DNA from: a virus
Direction: 5' to 3' (one strand)
IMG/VR virus record: IMGVR_UViG_3300045051_001056
Location: 1 to 64,000 of that record
Length of the DNA stretch: 64,000 nucleotides
Position numbers and translations under genes: made by a program. The notes under the pieces are model-generated. The model had not been told where the DNA came from. It saw only the letters and a list, made by a program, of their open reading frames with translations, and did not search any database. Below are positions 42,202 to 51,106 of the stretch, one piece after another. The first letter of the stretch is position 1, and every line of letters begins with the position of its first letter.

Positions 42202-42443
42202 AAAATAATTTTATTGATACAGAAGATGGCAGACTTAAGCTAGAGCAAATTTTTGATTCATTTAAGGCATGGTTGCTGAAGGATGAAGATCTTGACCTTG
42301 AAGTAATAAGACAAAAAACCGTCTTTTACAAAGCATGGTGCTGGTTTCTTTTTCGTCATACAGAAAATCCAACTGATGATAGTAGGTGTAAGCGTTGTGG
42401 AAAAAAGGCCAAAAAATATTCTATTAAACCATATACTGTATGA
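42198..42443 (+). CDS. small CxxC zinc-binding protein
   Basis: An 81-aa protein. A helical first half is followed by SRCKRCGKKAKKY, half a zinc finger, with Cys48 and His residues as possible other ligands. It overlaps both neighbours by 4 nt. Confidence 0.5.
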   Translation: MKNNFIDTEDGRLKLEQIFDSFKAWLLKDEDLDLEVIRQKTVFYKAWCWFLFRHTENPTDDSRCKRCGKKAKKYSIKPYTV

Positions 42444-42847
42444 ATACGCAAGAGGAAGACCAAGATGAAAAATTCGCAAAAATCACTCAAGAACTAGATT
42501 GTCTGAAAGCTGGTATTGGGGAAGAATTTATAGCAATGCTCCCATTGAGCGTTAGGGCAAGGCTGATGAAAAATTACCAAAAAATATATAATAAAAATCA
42601 AATTTATCATATTAATACTGGACTGATATTAGATATATCGGTATTGATGAATGGTTTTTTGCCATGGTCTGACACCGAGGAAGGTGGATCATACTGGTTA
42701 AAGGTTTATTCTCACTATAACAACAGGGTATGGCGAATGCATACTATTGTCAATAAGTATAGGAGAATAAAGGGTGAGCCAATTTATATAGAAAGGGGTA
42801 ATTTTATTGATGCAGTTAAATTAGGTGAAATTGAATATACGGATTAG
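42440..42847 (+). CDS. TEEG-W paralogue family, third copy
   Basis: A 135-aa protein. MLPLSVRARLMKNYQKIYNK, then DISVLMNGFLPWSDTEEGGSYW, shares its layout with the genes at 32663 and 33261. It is coupled to the gene before it by a 4-nt overlap. Function unknown. Confidence 0.55.
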   Translation: MNTQEEDQDEKFAKITQELDCLKAGIGEEFIAMLPLSVRARLMKNYQKIYNKNQIYHINTGLILDISVLMNGFLPWSDTEEGGSYWLKVYSHYNNRVWRMHTIVNKYRRIKGEPIYIERGNFIDAVKLGEIEYTD

Positions 42848-42850
42848 ATA

Positions 42851-43396
42851 ATGGCAATAGAAATATATACAGATGGCGCCTGTAGCGGAAATCCTGGTTA
42901 TGGAGGTTGGGCTTACCTTATATTAGACCACAACTTAGAGATCATGGTGGCAGATAAAGGTTTTATTCACCAATTTCCAACAACTAATAATTATGCAGAA
43001 TTATCGGCGGTCTTAGAAGCCCTAGGGCGGGTGCTGGGAACATCTATACACAGTCTAGAAAAATATAAAATTTTTAGAGATAACGGGATTGTTCTATATT
43101 CAGATTCTCAATATGCCATTCATGGTATTAATGAATGGATGCAAAATTGGAAGAAAAATGGTTGGAAAAATTCCGATAATATAGAAATTGCAAATAGGAG
43201 TTTGTGGGTATCGATTTACTATATGATAGTAAACTTAGAAAGTCGAGACATTAGGGTAGAATTTGAATATGTTCCAGCTCATACAGGGAATAAATTCAAT
43301 GAGAAAGTAGATAGAGCTGCAAAAATTGCAGTTAAAAATTTTAAACAACATATAATTAAATTAAAAAATATAAGAGCACCTCAATCATCATCGTAA
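42851..43396 (+). CDS. rnhA: ribonuclease HI
   Basis: A 181-aa type 1 RNase H that cuts RNA in RNA-DNA hybrids, probably removing replication primers. Motifs: IYTDGACSGNPGYGGW with Asp8, NYAELSA with Glu50, LYSDSQYAI with Asp85, and AHTGNKFNEKVDRAA with His144 and Asp154. All catalytic residues are present. Length is slightly above the bacterial enzyme, with ~20 extra basic C-terminal residues. Confidence 0.92.
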   Translation: MAIEIYTDGACSGNPGYGGWAYLILDHNLEIMVADKGFIHQFPTTNNYAELSAVLEALGRVLGTSIHSLEKYKIFRDNGIVLYSDSQYAIHGINEWMQNWKKNGWKNSDNIEIANRSLWVSIYYMIVNLESRDIRVEFEYVPAHTGNKFNEKVDRAAKIAVKNFKQHIIKLKNIRAPQSSS

Positions 43397-43399
43397 ATT

Positions 43400-44395
43400 A
43401 TGAAAATAGTAAGAAATAAATTCCTGACAAAGATTGAGAGGGGAAAGGGTCTCGAATTAAGAATACCAACTAAAAAATTCGATGATCTAATAGGAACTTC
43501 CGATGAAGGATTTCCTAAGCCTACTGGAAGAATGCAAGAGGAAGAGGAAGGGGGGCAGAAGAAGCAAGGCAAATCAAAAGAATTAATATATTATAATGGA
43601 ATGGAAATATCCATTAAAGATATGTGCGAATTCTCAGATATGTCCGAAAAAACATTTCACAAATCCATAGAAAATGCATCAACAGAATATGTTTCTCTAA
43701 ATAAATTATTTTTGGTTCCCCAGATAAAAATTTATAAAATACTAAGATCAATATGTTTCATAAATTTTAGTAAAAGATTTGCATTCGAAAACTCGGCGGA
43801 TATTGATATCATTAATGCCATTATTCACGCAGATTGCGGAATCGATCTTGCAGCAGAAATAAAGCAAGAATATTTTTCGACAATTTCTAGATCATCTTCA
43901 GACTTTGATTTTGCCAGGGGAATCATTGTCAGAACATCAATACCAGATATTTCATCCACTACAGCCATAGAAGATTTGCGAGGCAGATACAATGATGCTT
44001 TTTCTGAACTTCGCCTTTTTGATTTGTATTTCAATGAATATCGAGTTCCTGAAATTACTACAGAAAAATTAACTGAAGCTCTTAAGAAAGTACATCAATC
44101 TACTTTTCAAAATAAGGACAGAAATATTAATTTTATATTAACTCCGGCATCTTACTCTTATTTAAGTACAATATTGAAACTGTCAACATGGAAAAATTGC
44201 GTATTTTCAAACATAGTACTACAGCAGAGGAAAAATGGACAAATTGTTCAAATGGATTGTCGAAAACTAATTTCGGAAGAAACTCTTCCAATATTTCAGA
44301 AAATGAAATCGGTTTTGCAGGAAAATCAGATGATTCCAATAAAAACTTTACAAGAAATTTTAATGAATTTTTATCAGAAGAAGACTTCGAATTAG
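43400..44395 (+). CDS. unrecognised 331-aa protein
   Basis: Helical, with an acidic linker at about 45-65 (MQEEEEGGQKKQGKSK) after a short N-terminal segment. No enzyme motif. It heads a set of three large unrecognised genes (to 46590) between RNase H and the helicase, a region where crAss-like phages often keep lineage-specific replication or transcription proteins. Confidence 0.55.
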   Translation: MKIVRNKFLTKIERGKGLELRIPTKKFDDLIGTSDEGFPKPTGRMQEEEEGGQKKQGKSKELIYYNGMEISIKDMCEFSDMSEKTFHKSIENASTEYVSLNKLFLVPQIKIYKILRSICFINFSKRFAFENSADIDIINAIIHADCGIDLAAEIKQEYFSTISRSSSDFDFARGIIVRTSIPDISSTTAIEDLRGRYNDAFSELRLFDLYFNEYRVPEITTEKLTEALKKVHQSTFQNKDRNINFILTPASYSYLSTILKLSTWKNCVFSNIVLQQRKNGQIVQMDCRKLISEETLPIFQKMKSVLQENQMIPIKTLQEILMNFYQKKTSN

Positions 44396-44496
44396 AGTCC
44401 AGAATGATGTCTAATGAATTTAAAAATTATTCACAAATAATAAAAGAGCATGAAAGAATATATGAAATTTTGGCTGGGACCAACATTAGGGCTTGA
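44188..44496 (+). CDS. overlapping reading frame, possible frameshift or short gene
   Basis: A 102-aa frame overlaps the end of the previous gene and the start of the next. Its last part (FLSEEDFELESRMMSNEFK then KEHERIYEILAG) looks protein-like and covers the 66 nt left between the neighbours. It may be a -1/+1 extension of 43400-44395 or a small gene from the ATG at 44404. Confidence 0.25.
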   Translation: MEKLRIFKHSTTAEEKWTNCSNGLSKTNFGRNSSNISENEIGFAGKSDDSNKNFTRNFNEFLSEEDFELESRMMSNEFKNYSQIIKEHERIYEILAGTNIRA

Positions 44497-45577
44497 TAAG
44501 GTTATCAATCTAAATGCAGTGTTGGACAACATTAGAAGAATAGTAGGCAAATCAGATTGGATCGTGGAAGATTTTATTGTATTTAAAAAGTCTTTTAACG
44601 AATACGATGTGACCGGACAATTGGATATTGCTTCAAAAATGAGCGATTTGTTTGTAAGTATTGACAAGCAGGCAAAAAGAATTCGATTTTCCAAAACTGC
44701 CAGACGTGGATATATCCTAATGTCTCCATATCTGTCTAAAGAGATATTAATTGAAATTGGCAGTACTGGAGAAAGAAAGTCGGAAGCATACGCTGTGATT
44801 AATAGATTTCTCAATAGCGAAAAAAATTCTAAATCTTTCTTTGATGAAGGGATAGTCATAAGAAATAATTTTCTAAAAGAATGTTTAAGTAAAACTAGAA
44901 GTTTTGATAGTCTTGGGGAAGTAACTCTAGGAAATCTTTCTGGTAAATTAGGGTCATTAAGAGCTCAAAATTCTATTGATATGAAATCTTTGGCCAAGAT
45001 TGTAGATAAAAATACATATAGCATAATATCCTTTATGGACCATTTTGTTCAAAGAACTGCTAAATACAATTCTATATACCGAATTATTCCAGACTCTATT
45101 TTCTTAGAAATATTTGGATGTGTTCCCGAGGAACTGCTTGACGCTTGTAAGGAAAAATCTTCTAATTTCACAAAACATGAATCCATAATCAATCCCGAGA
45201 AAAAGAAGAGAGTATTTTCTCCGCAGATCATTCCTAATGTTTTTCAGCTAAATGGCTTCAGAATTCATAATTCAGACTATTTAGAGGTTGCTGATTGCTC
45301 GTTTAATGTATTAATAAAAAACATGGATAATGCAGTTGATGCAGAAGGCAACACTGCTATTATGAAAATACATTTTCTATCTTTTTTTAATGATAATAAT
45401 GATAAAACGTTTTTTGTATCATATCTACCGGGGAAAAAGATAATAAAAGATGATTATAGTGAGTTGGGTAATCTCATCTATTTCTCGATTCAGAATGGTT
45501 CTGAAATAAATTTTAGGCCAAATATTGAGATTAAAAAATTAATAATGACAAATAATTTTGAACTAGATTTAATTTAA
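44462..45577 (+). CDS. unrecognised 371-aa protein
   Basis: Starts MKFWLGPTLGLDKVINL; an in-frame ATG at 44450 would add four residues. Alpha/beta protein; residues about 225-260 are Lys-rich. No known motif. It is followed 2 nt later by another unrecognised gene, so the two probably work together. Confidence 0.55.
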   Translation: MKFWLGPTLGLDKVINLNAVLDNIRRIVGKSDWIVEDFIVFKKSFNEYDVTGQLDIASKMSDLFVSIDKQAKRIRFSKTARRGYILMSPYLSKEILIEIGSTGERKSEAYAVINRFLNSEKNSKSFFDEGIVIRNNFLKECLSKTRSFDSLGEVTLGNLSGKLGSLRAQNSIDMKSLAKIVDKNTYSIISFMDHFVQRTAKYNSIYRIIPDSIFLEIFGCVPEELLDACKEKSSNFTKHESIINPEKKKRVFSPQIIPNVFQLNGFRIHNSDYLEVADCSFNVLIKNMDNAVDAEGNTAIMKIHFLSFFNDNNDKTFFVSYLPGKKIIKDDYSELGNLIYFSIQNGSEINFRPNIEIKKLIMTNNFELDLI

Positions 45578-45579
45578 TT

Positions 45580-46590
45580 ATGAAATGTATTTTTATTCTC
45601 AACGGATATAGCGCGATAAATGATATAGTTCGCCAAATATCAGGTTCCAGCAACATAACAATTAAGGTGAATCTATTAAGTTCATCTCCAGAAAATGCTT
45701 ATTGTATATATGATGAAGAATTGCAACAAATAAGTTTTTACAATAAGCTTAACAACGAAAAAGTTAAACAATATCCGGCAATCAAAATAGATGCATATCA
45801 CCGATTAGTATTCTCGATGATAACTGGAGCACTTCAAGGAAGATATTCCCTTATATTTGCAGACGAGATTTCATCATGTGAAAATCAAATTTATAATAAA
45901 ATCATTGGAATAAAGAAATATTCTAAAGATGAAAATCTTTTGGTTAAAATAAAGTCCAATGGGTATAATATAAATTCGCCATTTATGGCTGCACTCATGC
46001 TATCTCCCAATAGTAAAAAGTGGAACATCCCATTTGACTGTGAAAATATTCCAAAAAATAATCTCATTTACCTGGGGATAGTGCCTGAAAACTATAAAAA
46101 AAGCGACGCCTCCATAACGGCAAATAGTGGAGTCGTATCCTATCTAAATGTACCGATTGGGGATGAAGAAGGTTTGTTTGGATGTAAAATATCTGAATTC
46201 ATGAATTCTTCTAATGATATCGATATATCAAAAGACGTCCTGCATTTAATTAAAAACAATACACTTCCTAGCTCGTCCAAGTTATTTCTAAAGATTGCAA
46301 GGGGTGAGCCATACAACAGTGGAAAACCCCTATGGCTAGTATCTTTAAGGGAAATTAGTGGGAAAAAAAGAATACAAATATACACACAGGAAGATTTTTT
46401 GTCATCCATAGATTGTTCTAGGCGACTGCTAGTCAATACATTGACGTCCATGTCAGATATGCCAACATTTGCCACTATAGAAACTCATCCGTATAAAAGT
46501 ATTAGAAATAGTGGAATTATTGTTGATGTGGAAAATCTTATAAATTTTAAGCAATTTTCATATAATATATTAGATGGAACACTTAGTTGA
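45580..46590 (+). CDS. unrecognised 336-aa protein
   Basis: Mixed alpha/beta (MKCIFILNGYSAINDIVRQI...), no membrane segment or catalytic signature seen. It overlaps the next gene by 17 nt. Part of the 43.4-46.6 kb block of unknown role. Confidence 0.5.
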   Translation: MKCIFILNGYSAINDIVRQISGSSNITIKVNLLSSSPENAYCIYDEELQQISFYNKLNNEKVKQYPAIKIDAYHRLVFSMITGALQGRYSLIFADEISSCENQIYNKIIGIKKYSKDENLLVKIKSNGYNINSPFMAALMLSPNSKKWNIPFDCENIPKNNLIYLGIVPENYKKSDASITANSGVVSYLNVPIGDEEGLFGCKISEFMNSSNDIDISKDVLHLIKNNTLPSSSKLFLKIARGEPYNSGKPLWLVSLREISGKKRIQIYTQEDFLSSIDCSRRLLVNTLTSMSDMPTFATIETHPYKSIRNSGIIVDVENLINFKQFSYNILDGTLS

Positions 46591-47146
46591 TTTCAATTTC
46601 ATTATATATAATGGAATTAAAAATGGTTTAACCATATTACAATCAATCTATTTGGCAAATATTGTTGGAATATTTAAAAAATTTTCTCCAGAACTTGTTC
46701 CGACCACAACAACTATTCGTGCTAAAGATTTAGAAGAAATGGGATTTGTGGTCATAGATGGCACAAATATAAGAGCCACCCCAAAAGGTCTTCGCGTTTT
46801 TAGGAATATTCGCAAAGATAATTCCAAATTGGCCTCTAGCCTTAGACTAATGTATCCTCCAGGAATGAAGGATGATAAATGGCCATGGAGGGGAACTATT
46901 CCATCTATTGCCAAGAAGCTAGATCAGTTTAATAAGTTATACCCAGATATTACTAATGAAGAAATTGCGGAAGCAACAAAAGAATATTTGGAAAAATTTA
47001 CCGACGATACTGGTAGGTCTTTATTGGCATATTTTATTTTAAAGGATATTGGAGGATTCGCAAAAAGTATTCTTGCCGAATGGGTATATGCTAGGAGAGA
47101 AAAAATCGATTCACAAAAGTCAAATAAAAATTACGAGCAATTATGA
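46574..47146 (+). CDS. winged-helix replication/regulatory protein candidate
   Basis: A 190-aa protein. The first 80 residues look like a winged helix (TTTTIRAKDLEEMGFVVIDGTNIRATPKGL). The rest contains MYPPGMKDDKWPWRGTIPSIAKKL and a helical part with YPDITNEEIAEATKEYLE, a combination found in phage replication-associated proteins. DNA binding near the helicase genes is plausible. Confidence 0.55.
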   Translation: MEHLVDFNFIIYNGIKNGLTILQSIYLANIVGIFKKFSPELVPTTTTIRAKDLEEMGFVVIDGTNIRATPKGLRVFRNIRKDNSKLASSLRLMYPPGMKDDKWPWRGTIPSIAKKLDQFNKLYPDITNEEIAEATKEYLEKFTDDTGRSLLAYFILKDIGGFAKSILAEWVYARREKIDSQKSNKNYEQL

Positions 47147-47382
47147 AAACAACGATAACGGACGGAAAAGTTAATATAAGACCAGCATTTCCCATACTTG
47201 CAAGAAGTATTAAAACGGGCATTATAGTATTATTTACTAATGAACGCAGTGGTATGGTTATCCATGCTCAAGAGGATGCCCCGAATTATATTGGGGAATA
47301 TAGTCGCACTTGGATATCTTGCTTCGACGGGAAGGTGTGGAAAATTATTGATAAGCCGATATCCATAAGATTTGAGCCATGA
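47143..47382 (+). CDS. hypothetical beta protein
   Basis: A 79-aa protein (MKTTITDGKVNIRPAFPILA...) with strands throughout and an aromatic-rich end (SCFDGKVWKIIDKPISI). It overlaps both neighbours by 4 nt. Unknown. Confidence 0.5.
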   Translation: MKTTITDGKVNIRPAFPILARSIKTGIIVLFTNERSGMVIHAQEDAPNYIGEYSRTWISCFDGKVWKIIDKPISIRFEP

Positions 47383-47543
47383 AAGCTTTTATTATAATGG
47401 GAATTAGCGTTTATGGAGGCATTGACCCAGATTCTATTAAAGTTAGTCTTTCGTCAAAAGGTGCCAAACGTGTAGAATCTAAAATTAAAAAGAAATACAT
47501 AAACGTTATGAGAATCGAAAGAACGTTAAAAAATGTTAAATAA
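47379..47543 (+). CDS. 54-aa hypothetical basic protein
   Basis: MKAFIIMGISVYGGIDPDSI followed by a Lys-rich helical half. ATGA overlap with the previous gene. Its stop touches the promoter at 47544, so it ends this operon. Confidence 0.5.
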   Translation: MKAFIIMGISVYGGIDPDSIKVSLSSKGAKRVESKIKKKYINVMRIERTLKNVK

Positions 47544-47575
47544 TTTGGTAAGTTACTGAAAATCTTGTATCTTTG
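47544..47575 (+). promoter_or_regulatory. rightward promoter of the replication operon
   Basis: TTTG, 20 bp, then TATCTTTG, a full match to the Bacteroidota consensus. It lies 41 bp upstream of the helicase start. It is the only strong plus-strand match I found. Confidence 0.8.
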
Positions 47576-47615
47576 TATAGGGAAACGATAAGAGAGATAA
47601 TCCCAAATACAATAG

Positions 47616-48737
47616 ATGGAAGAAAAAAATCAGCAACTTTATGAACAGACATTAGAAAAATTAAAACTTAACAAATCGAGGAGACTTTCGGGGGAAATAA
47701 TCGCAATCCCTTGGAGTCTCCCCAGGTTAAGCAAAGCGCTACCCGGCATAGAACCAGAAAAAATAGTGGTTGTAACAGCCGGTCCCAAAGTTGGCAAATC
47801 TCAATTAGCCAACTTTCTTTATCTTTTTCAACCTATAGATTATTTATACGAACACCCTCACTGCAATTTAGACTTAAAGATCTTCTATTTTTCCCTAGAA
47901 GTGTCTAAAGAGGCAATTATGAGGCAAGCTATGGCGTATAGGTTGTATACGAAATATCAAATAATAGTTTCACAACAAAAGCTGCTGTCAGTTTTCAATG
48001 ATTATGTTTTAGATGATTATGTAGAGGAACTGATAGAAAAAGAAAGACCATGGTTCGAATTCTTTGAAAGTAAATTGGATGTTAATGATGAGATTCGACA
48101 TCCAACAGCTATGTTTAAATACATAAAAGAATGGTACGATACCAATGGGACTTGGAGTTATAAGAATCTCAAATTTGGCGATAAAATAGAGCGGGTGAGA
48201 GATAGGTATACTCCCAATAACCCTAATTTAATAGTGGAAGCAATTTTTGATCACTTGGGGTTACTCTCGACGGAGAAAGATCTTGATCAATGGCAAACTA
48301 TTGGCAGATTCTCATCAGAATATTGCTTAGAACTTCGAGATAAATACAAGGCGTTAATAGTTGAGGTGCAACAACAGGCCCTAGCTGGCAGTCAGCAACA
48401 GTATACAAATTCTGGAAAATCAATAATTGAGAAACTAAAACCAGAAGTTGGTAATCTCGGAAATAATAAGGAAGTTAGTAGAGATGTTAATCTTATGTTA
48501 GGATTATTTGCTCCATCAAAATATGGATTCTCTAGTTATAAGGAATATGATTTAGATCGTTTGAGGGACAACCACAGAGAATTAATTATAATGTTGAATA
48601 GGGACGGTGTATCTCAGCGCAATATTGACTTATATTTTGAAGGTGCTTGCAGTTATTTCAAAGAATTGCCAAGGCCAGAGGATATGGAGGAAAGGCATTA
48701 TGTCGCCATAGAACAGCTTAGAAATAAAATTATTTAA
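47616..48737 (+). CDS. DnaB-like (superfamily 4) replicative helicase
   Basis: A 373-aa RecA-fold ATPase. Walker A is GPKVGKSQ (about 56-63), YFSLEVSKEAIMRQ matches the H1a region, Walker B is VEAIFDHLGLL (about 207-217), and QQQALAGSQQQYTNSG near residue 250 fits motif H3. It lacks the N-terminal DnaB domain, as usual for phage forms. It should unwind DNA with the primase 2 kb downstream. Confidence 0.82.
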   Translation: MEEKNQQLYEQTLEKLKLNKSRRLSGEIIAIPWSLPRLSKALPGIEPEKIVVVTAGPKVGKSQLANFLYLFQPIDYLYEHPHCNLDLKIFYFSLEVSKEAIMRQAMAYRLYTKYQIIVSQQKLLSVFNDYVLDDYVEELIEKERPWFEFFESKLDVNDEIRHPTAMFKYIKEWYDTNGTWSYKNLKFGDKIERVRDRYTPNNPNLIVEAIFDHLGLLSTEKDLDQWQTIGRFSSEYCLELRDKYKALIVEVQQQALAGSQQQYTNSGKSIIEKLKPEVGNLGNNKEVSRDVNLMLGLFAPSKYGFSSYKEYDLDRLRDNHRELIIMLNRDGVSQRNIDLYFEGACSYFKELPRPEDMEERHYVAIEQLRNKII

Positions 48738-48738
48738 A

Positions 48739-49299
48739 ATGAGTCCACTAGAAGAAGTAAAAGAAAAGTACAGATTACTGGAAAGGGCTGGAGAATTAAG
48801 ATCTGTATATGAAGTATTAAGTGCAAACAATGAAATCACTGAAGATGAGTCGTACGAAATTCTTGATTGGTATATTGAAAAGCATGCATTGCTAACAGTT
48901 GCAGCAGAAGGATTTCGCGATTATGAAAAAAAGGGCGGTATGAATTTAATTTTTGGCTTAAGAATTAATGAGAATGCCGGTTCGGAGAGGGGCTTTAGGT
49001 ATCTTCGAGAATTTAATATTGAATTGGGAACATTTGGTAATGACAGCCCAGAATTTGATCCTAAATTCTTATTTGAAAAATATTTAAAAGCAGGAAATTC
49101 CAAAGAATCGGCATTATACATTGCCAATAAGGCTAAAAATAATATTTTCTATATAAAATATTTATATGAAAAACTCAATAAATTCAAAATTATTTCAATA
49201 GATTGGAACCCCTCAACACTTGATAACGAAAAATTGGTTAACAAGGTGCAAGATCTTGTCAAAGATTTTATAAATAAATTATCAATAAAACAATATTAA
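48739..49299 (+). CDS. hypothetical protein of the replication operon
   Basis: A 186-aa acidic helical protein (MSPLEEVKEKYRLLERAGEL...). It lies 1 nt after the helicase. A helicase loader or accessory factor could sit here, but no AAA or DnaC/DnaI motif is visible. Confidence 0.5.
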   Translation: MSPLEEVKEKYRLLERAGELRSVYEVLSANNEITEDESYEILDWYIEKHALLTVAAEGFRDYEKKGGMNLIFGLRINENAGSERGFRYLREFNIELGTFGNDSPEFDPKFLFEKYLKAGNSKESALYIANKAKNNIFYIKYLYEKLNKFKIISIDWNPSTLDNEKLVNKVQDLVKDFINKLSIKQY

Positions 49300-49306
49300 A
49301 AGTAAA

Positions 49307-49606
49307 ATGTCAAAAGTCGCAACAATTGGCCCCCCAATAGGAAGGGTTAACAATTTAGTATCCCCAGAGATGGAATTAATAAGAATAATCTCTCGATACC
49401 CAGACTGTACAAAATTTCTCTTGAGGTTTTATATTGGCAATAGGCCCAAGGATAAACTCAACACAATAAAGAATTTGTTAAACGAACACAAGATTTCGAG
49501 AGCATTCAATTATATGTATGAAATAATTCCTAATAAGGATACAAATATTGTTGAGATATATAGATCTCCAGAAGATTCAGGTGAAATAAATAAAAATAAT
49601 CATTAA
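49307..49606 (+). CDS. hypothetical small protein
   Basis: A 99-aa protein with a basic middle part (FYIGNRPKDKLNTIKN). It overlaps the ATPase gene by 1 nt. Unknown. Confidence 0.5.
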   Translation: MSKVATIGPPIGRVNNLVSPEMELIRIISRYPDCTKFLLRFYIGNRPKDKLNTIKNLLNEHKISRAFNYMYEIIPNKDTNIVEIYRSPEDSGEINKNNH

Positions 49607-50361
49607 TGGAATTACCACAAGAAAAAATTAGTCCATTAGCCATAGATCCGGGTCTATTGATTATAGCTGGATTTCAAAAATCTGGCAAAACCACTGCAGT
49701 AGCTGCACTAGATGATAATCTTATTATTGATTTGGAAGGTGGGGCAAAGTATTTTAACGCAATGAGAGTTGATGTTAATAATTTAAAAAGCTTTTCCGAA
49801 TTGATTAGGGCGCTACAGGCTAGCACAAAGAGAATTGGTAACAGTGAATATCGATATAAATATGGGACAATAGATACTGGTTCTAAACTGGAAGATATTG
49901 CACTTGAATTAGCTGTTATTAATTATAGAAAAACCCCTATGGGCAAGCGATGGGATGGAGGGGTCAAAGATATCCTCTCTCTTCCCAATGGCGCTGGATA
50001 TGGATTTTTAAGAACCGCATATTTAGAGTTAATCGAATGGTTAAGGCCCTATTTTAAAACGCTAATATTGGTATGTCATATAAAAAATAGTTCTATCCAA
50101 AAAGATGGAGAAGAACTTGCAATTGTTGATATATCTTTAACTGGTCAATTAAAAACAATTATAGCTGCGCAGGCTGATGCCATTGGAATATTGTGGAGAA
50201 AGAAAAACCAATCCATTTTAACTTTCCGTGGAGGTGAATCTTTCATGGTTGAGGCTAGGCCAAAACATCTAGCTGGAAAAGAATTCGTTTTAATTGAATC
50301 AGATAAGGACAATAATCTGACAATTAATTGGAATAATATTTTTATTGAAGAAGGAATTTAA
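49606..50361 (+). CDS. Sak4-like RecA-fold ATPase
   Basis: A 251-aa protein with Walker A GFQKSGKTT (about 22-30) directly followed by DNLIIDLEGGAKYF, the layout of the phage AAA_24/Sak4 family of single-strand annealing/recombination ATPases. The neighbouring SSB-like gene strengthens this, since Sak4 proteins commonly act with a phage SSB. It may promote recombination-dependent replication. Confidence 0.75.
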   Translation: MELPQEKISPLAIDPGLLIIAGFQKSGKTTAVAALDDNLIIDLEGGAKYFNAMRVDVNNLKSFSELIRALQASTKRIGNSEYRYKYGTIDTGSKLEDIALELAVINYRKTPMGKRWDGGVKDILSLPNGAGYGFLRTAYLELIEWLRPYFKTLILVCHIKNSSIQKDGEELAIVDISLTGQLKTIIAAQADAIGILWRKKNQSILTFRGGESFMVEARPKHLAGKEFVLIESDKDNNLTINWNNIFIEEGI

Positions 50362-50386
50362 TTGTAAACAAATAAAATAAATAAAT

Positions 50387-51103
50387 ATGTTTGGTACAAA
50401 AGGTGTTGAAACTGTCGAAGGCAGCAGTACGAGTAAGTATTTCTCTTATGGCGTGAATAAGGCAAAAATTGTTGATCTAAAATTGGTCAAATCTCCCAGT
50501 TCTCCTAATCAAAAGTTGGAAGTATGGTTGGAGGGCGAGCCAGTTACTGAAAAAGGTTTTGTAGGTGTCGATGGGGCTAGGGGAAAAGTCGGCAAACTCG
50601 TAACATATTGGTTACGCGAGGACAAACATTACCAGGATTTATTAAGACAAATCGGTATTATAGCTGATAAGCTTGGTGTACGTAAAGAAATTGATGAAAT
50701 CAGCGTTAATAGCGTTTCAGAATTTGGTCAATATCTTCAGAATATTAAGCCATATTTGTGTGGAAAATATCTTTGGTGGGTGATTGGTGCTGATTATTAC
50801 AGCGAAACTCGTTACAAACTTTTGTTAGTAAAATTCAATTTTGTTAAATCCCCTTCAGAAGTTGACGAAAGTTCTCTTGTTGTGGAGCGCGGTATTCCAG
50901 TTCAAATTAATTTGACAAGTGGAGGCCCTGCGCTATTCTTCAATAAGGATAATAGATATCACTTTCGCCCATTCGAAAAGGCTGATGCAGAAGAATCTGC
51001 GCCCTCAGCCAGTTCTTTCAAGGCATCCGGGCCAACCGAGAATCTTTTCAAAGAAATTGCTGATAGCAATATCGAAAAGAAGGAGGACAATCTACCATTT
51101 TAA
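50387..51103 (+). CDS. single-stranded DNA-binding protein-like
   Basis: A 238-aa protein with an OB-type beta-rich core (about 20-170) and an acidic tail ending EDNLPF. A terminal acidic stretch ending in Pro-Phe is the protein-recruiting tip of bacterial-type SSBs. Position between the Sak4-like ATPase and primase fits. The core is not close to E. coli SSB in sequence. Confidence 0.7.
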   Translation: MFGTKGVETVEGSSTSKYFSYGVNKAKIVDLKLVKSPSSPNQKLEVWLEGEPVTEKGFVGVDGARGKVGKLVTYWLREDKHYQDLLRQIGIIADKLGVRKEIDEISVNSVSEFGQYLQNIKPYLCGKYLWWVIGADYYSETRYKLLLVKFNFVKSPSEVDESSLVVERGIPVQINLTSGGPALFFNKDNRYHFRPFEKADAEESAPSASSFKASGPTENLFKEIADSNIEKKEDNLPF

Positions 51104-51106
51104 ATT

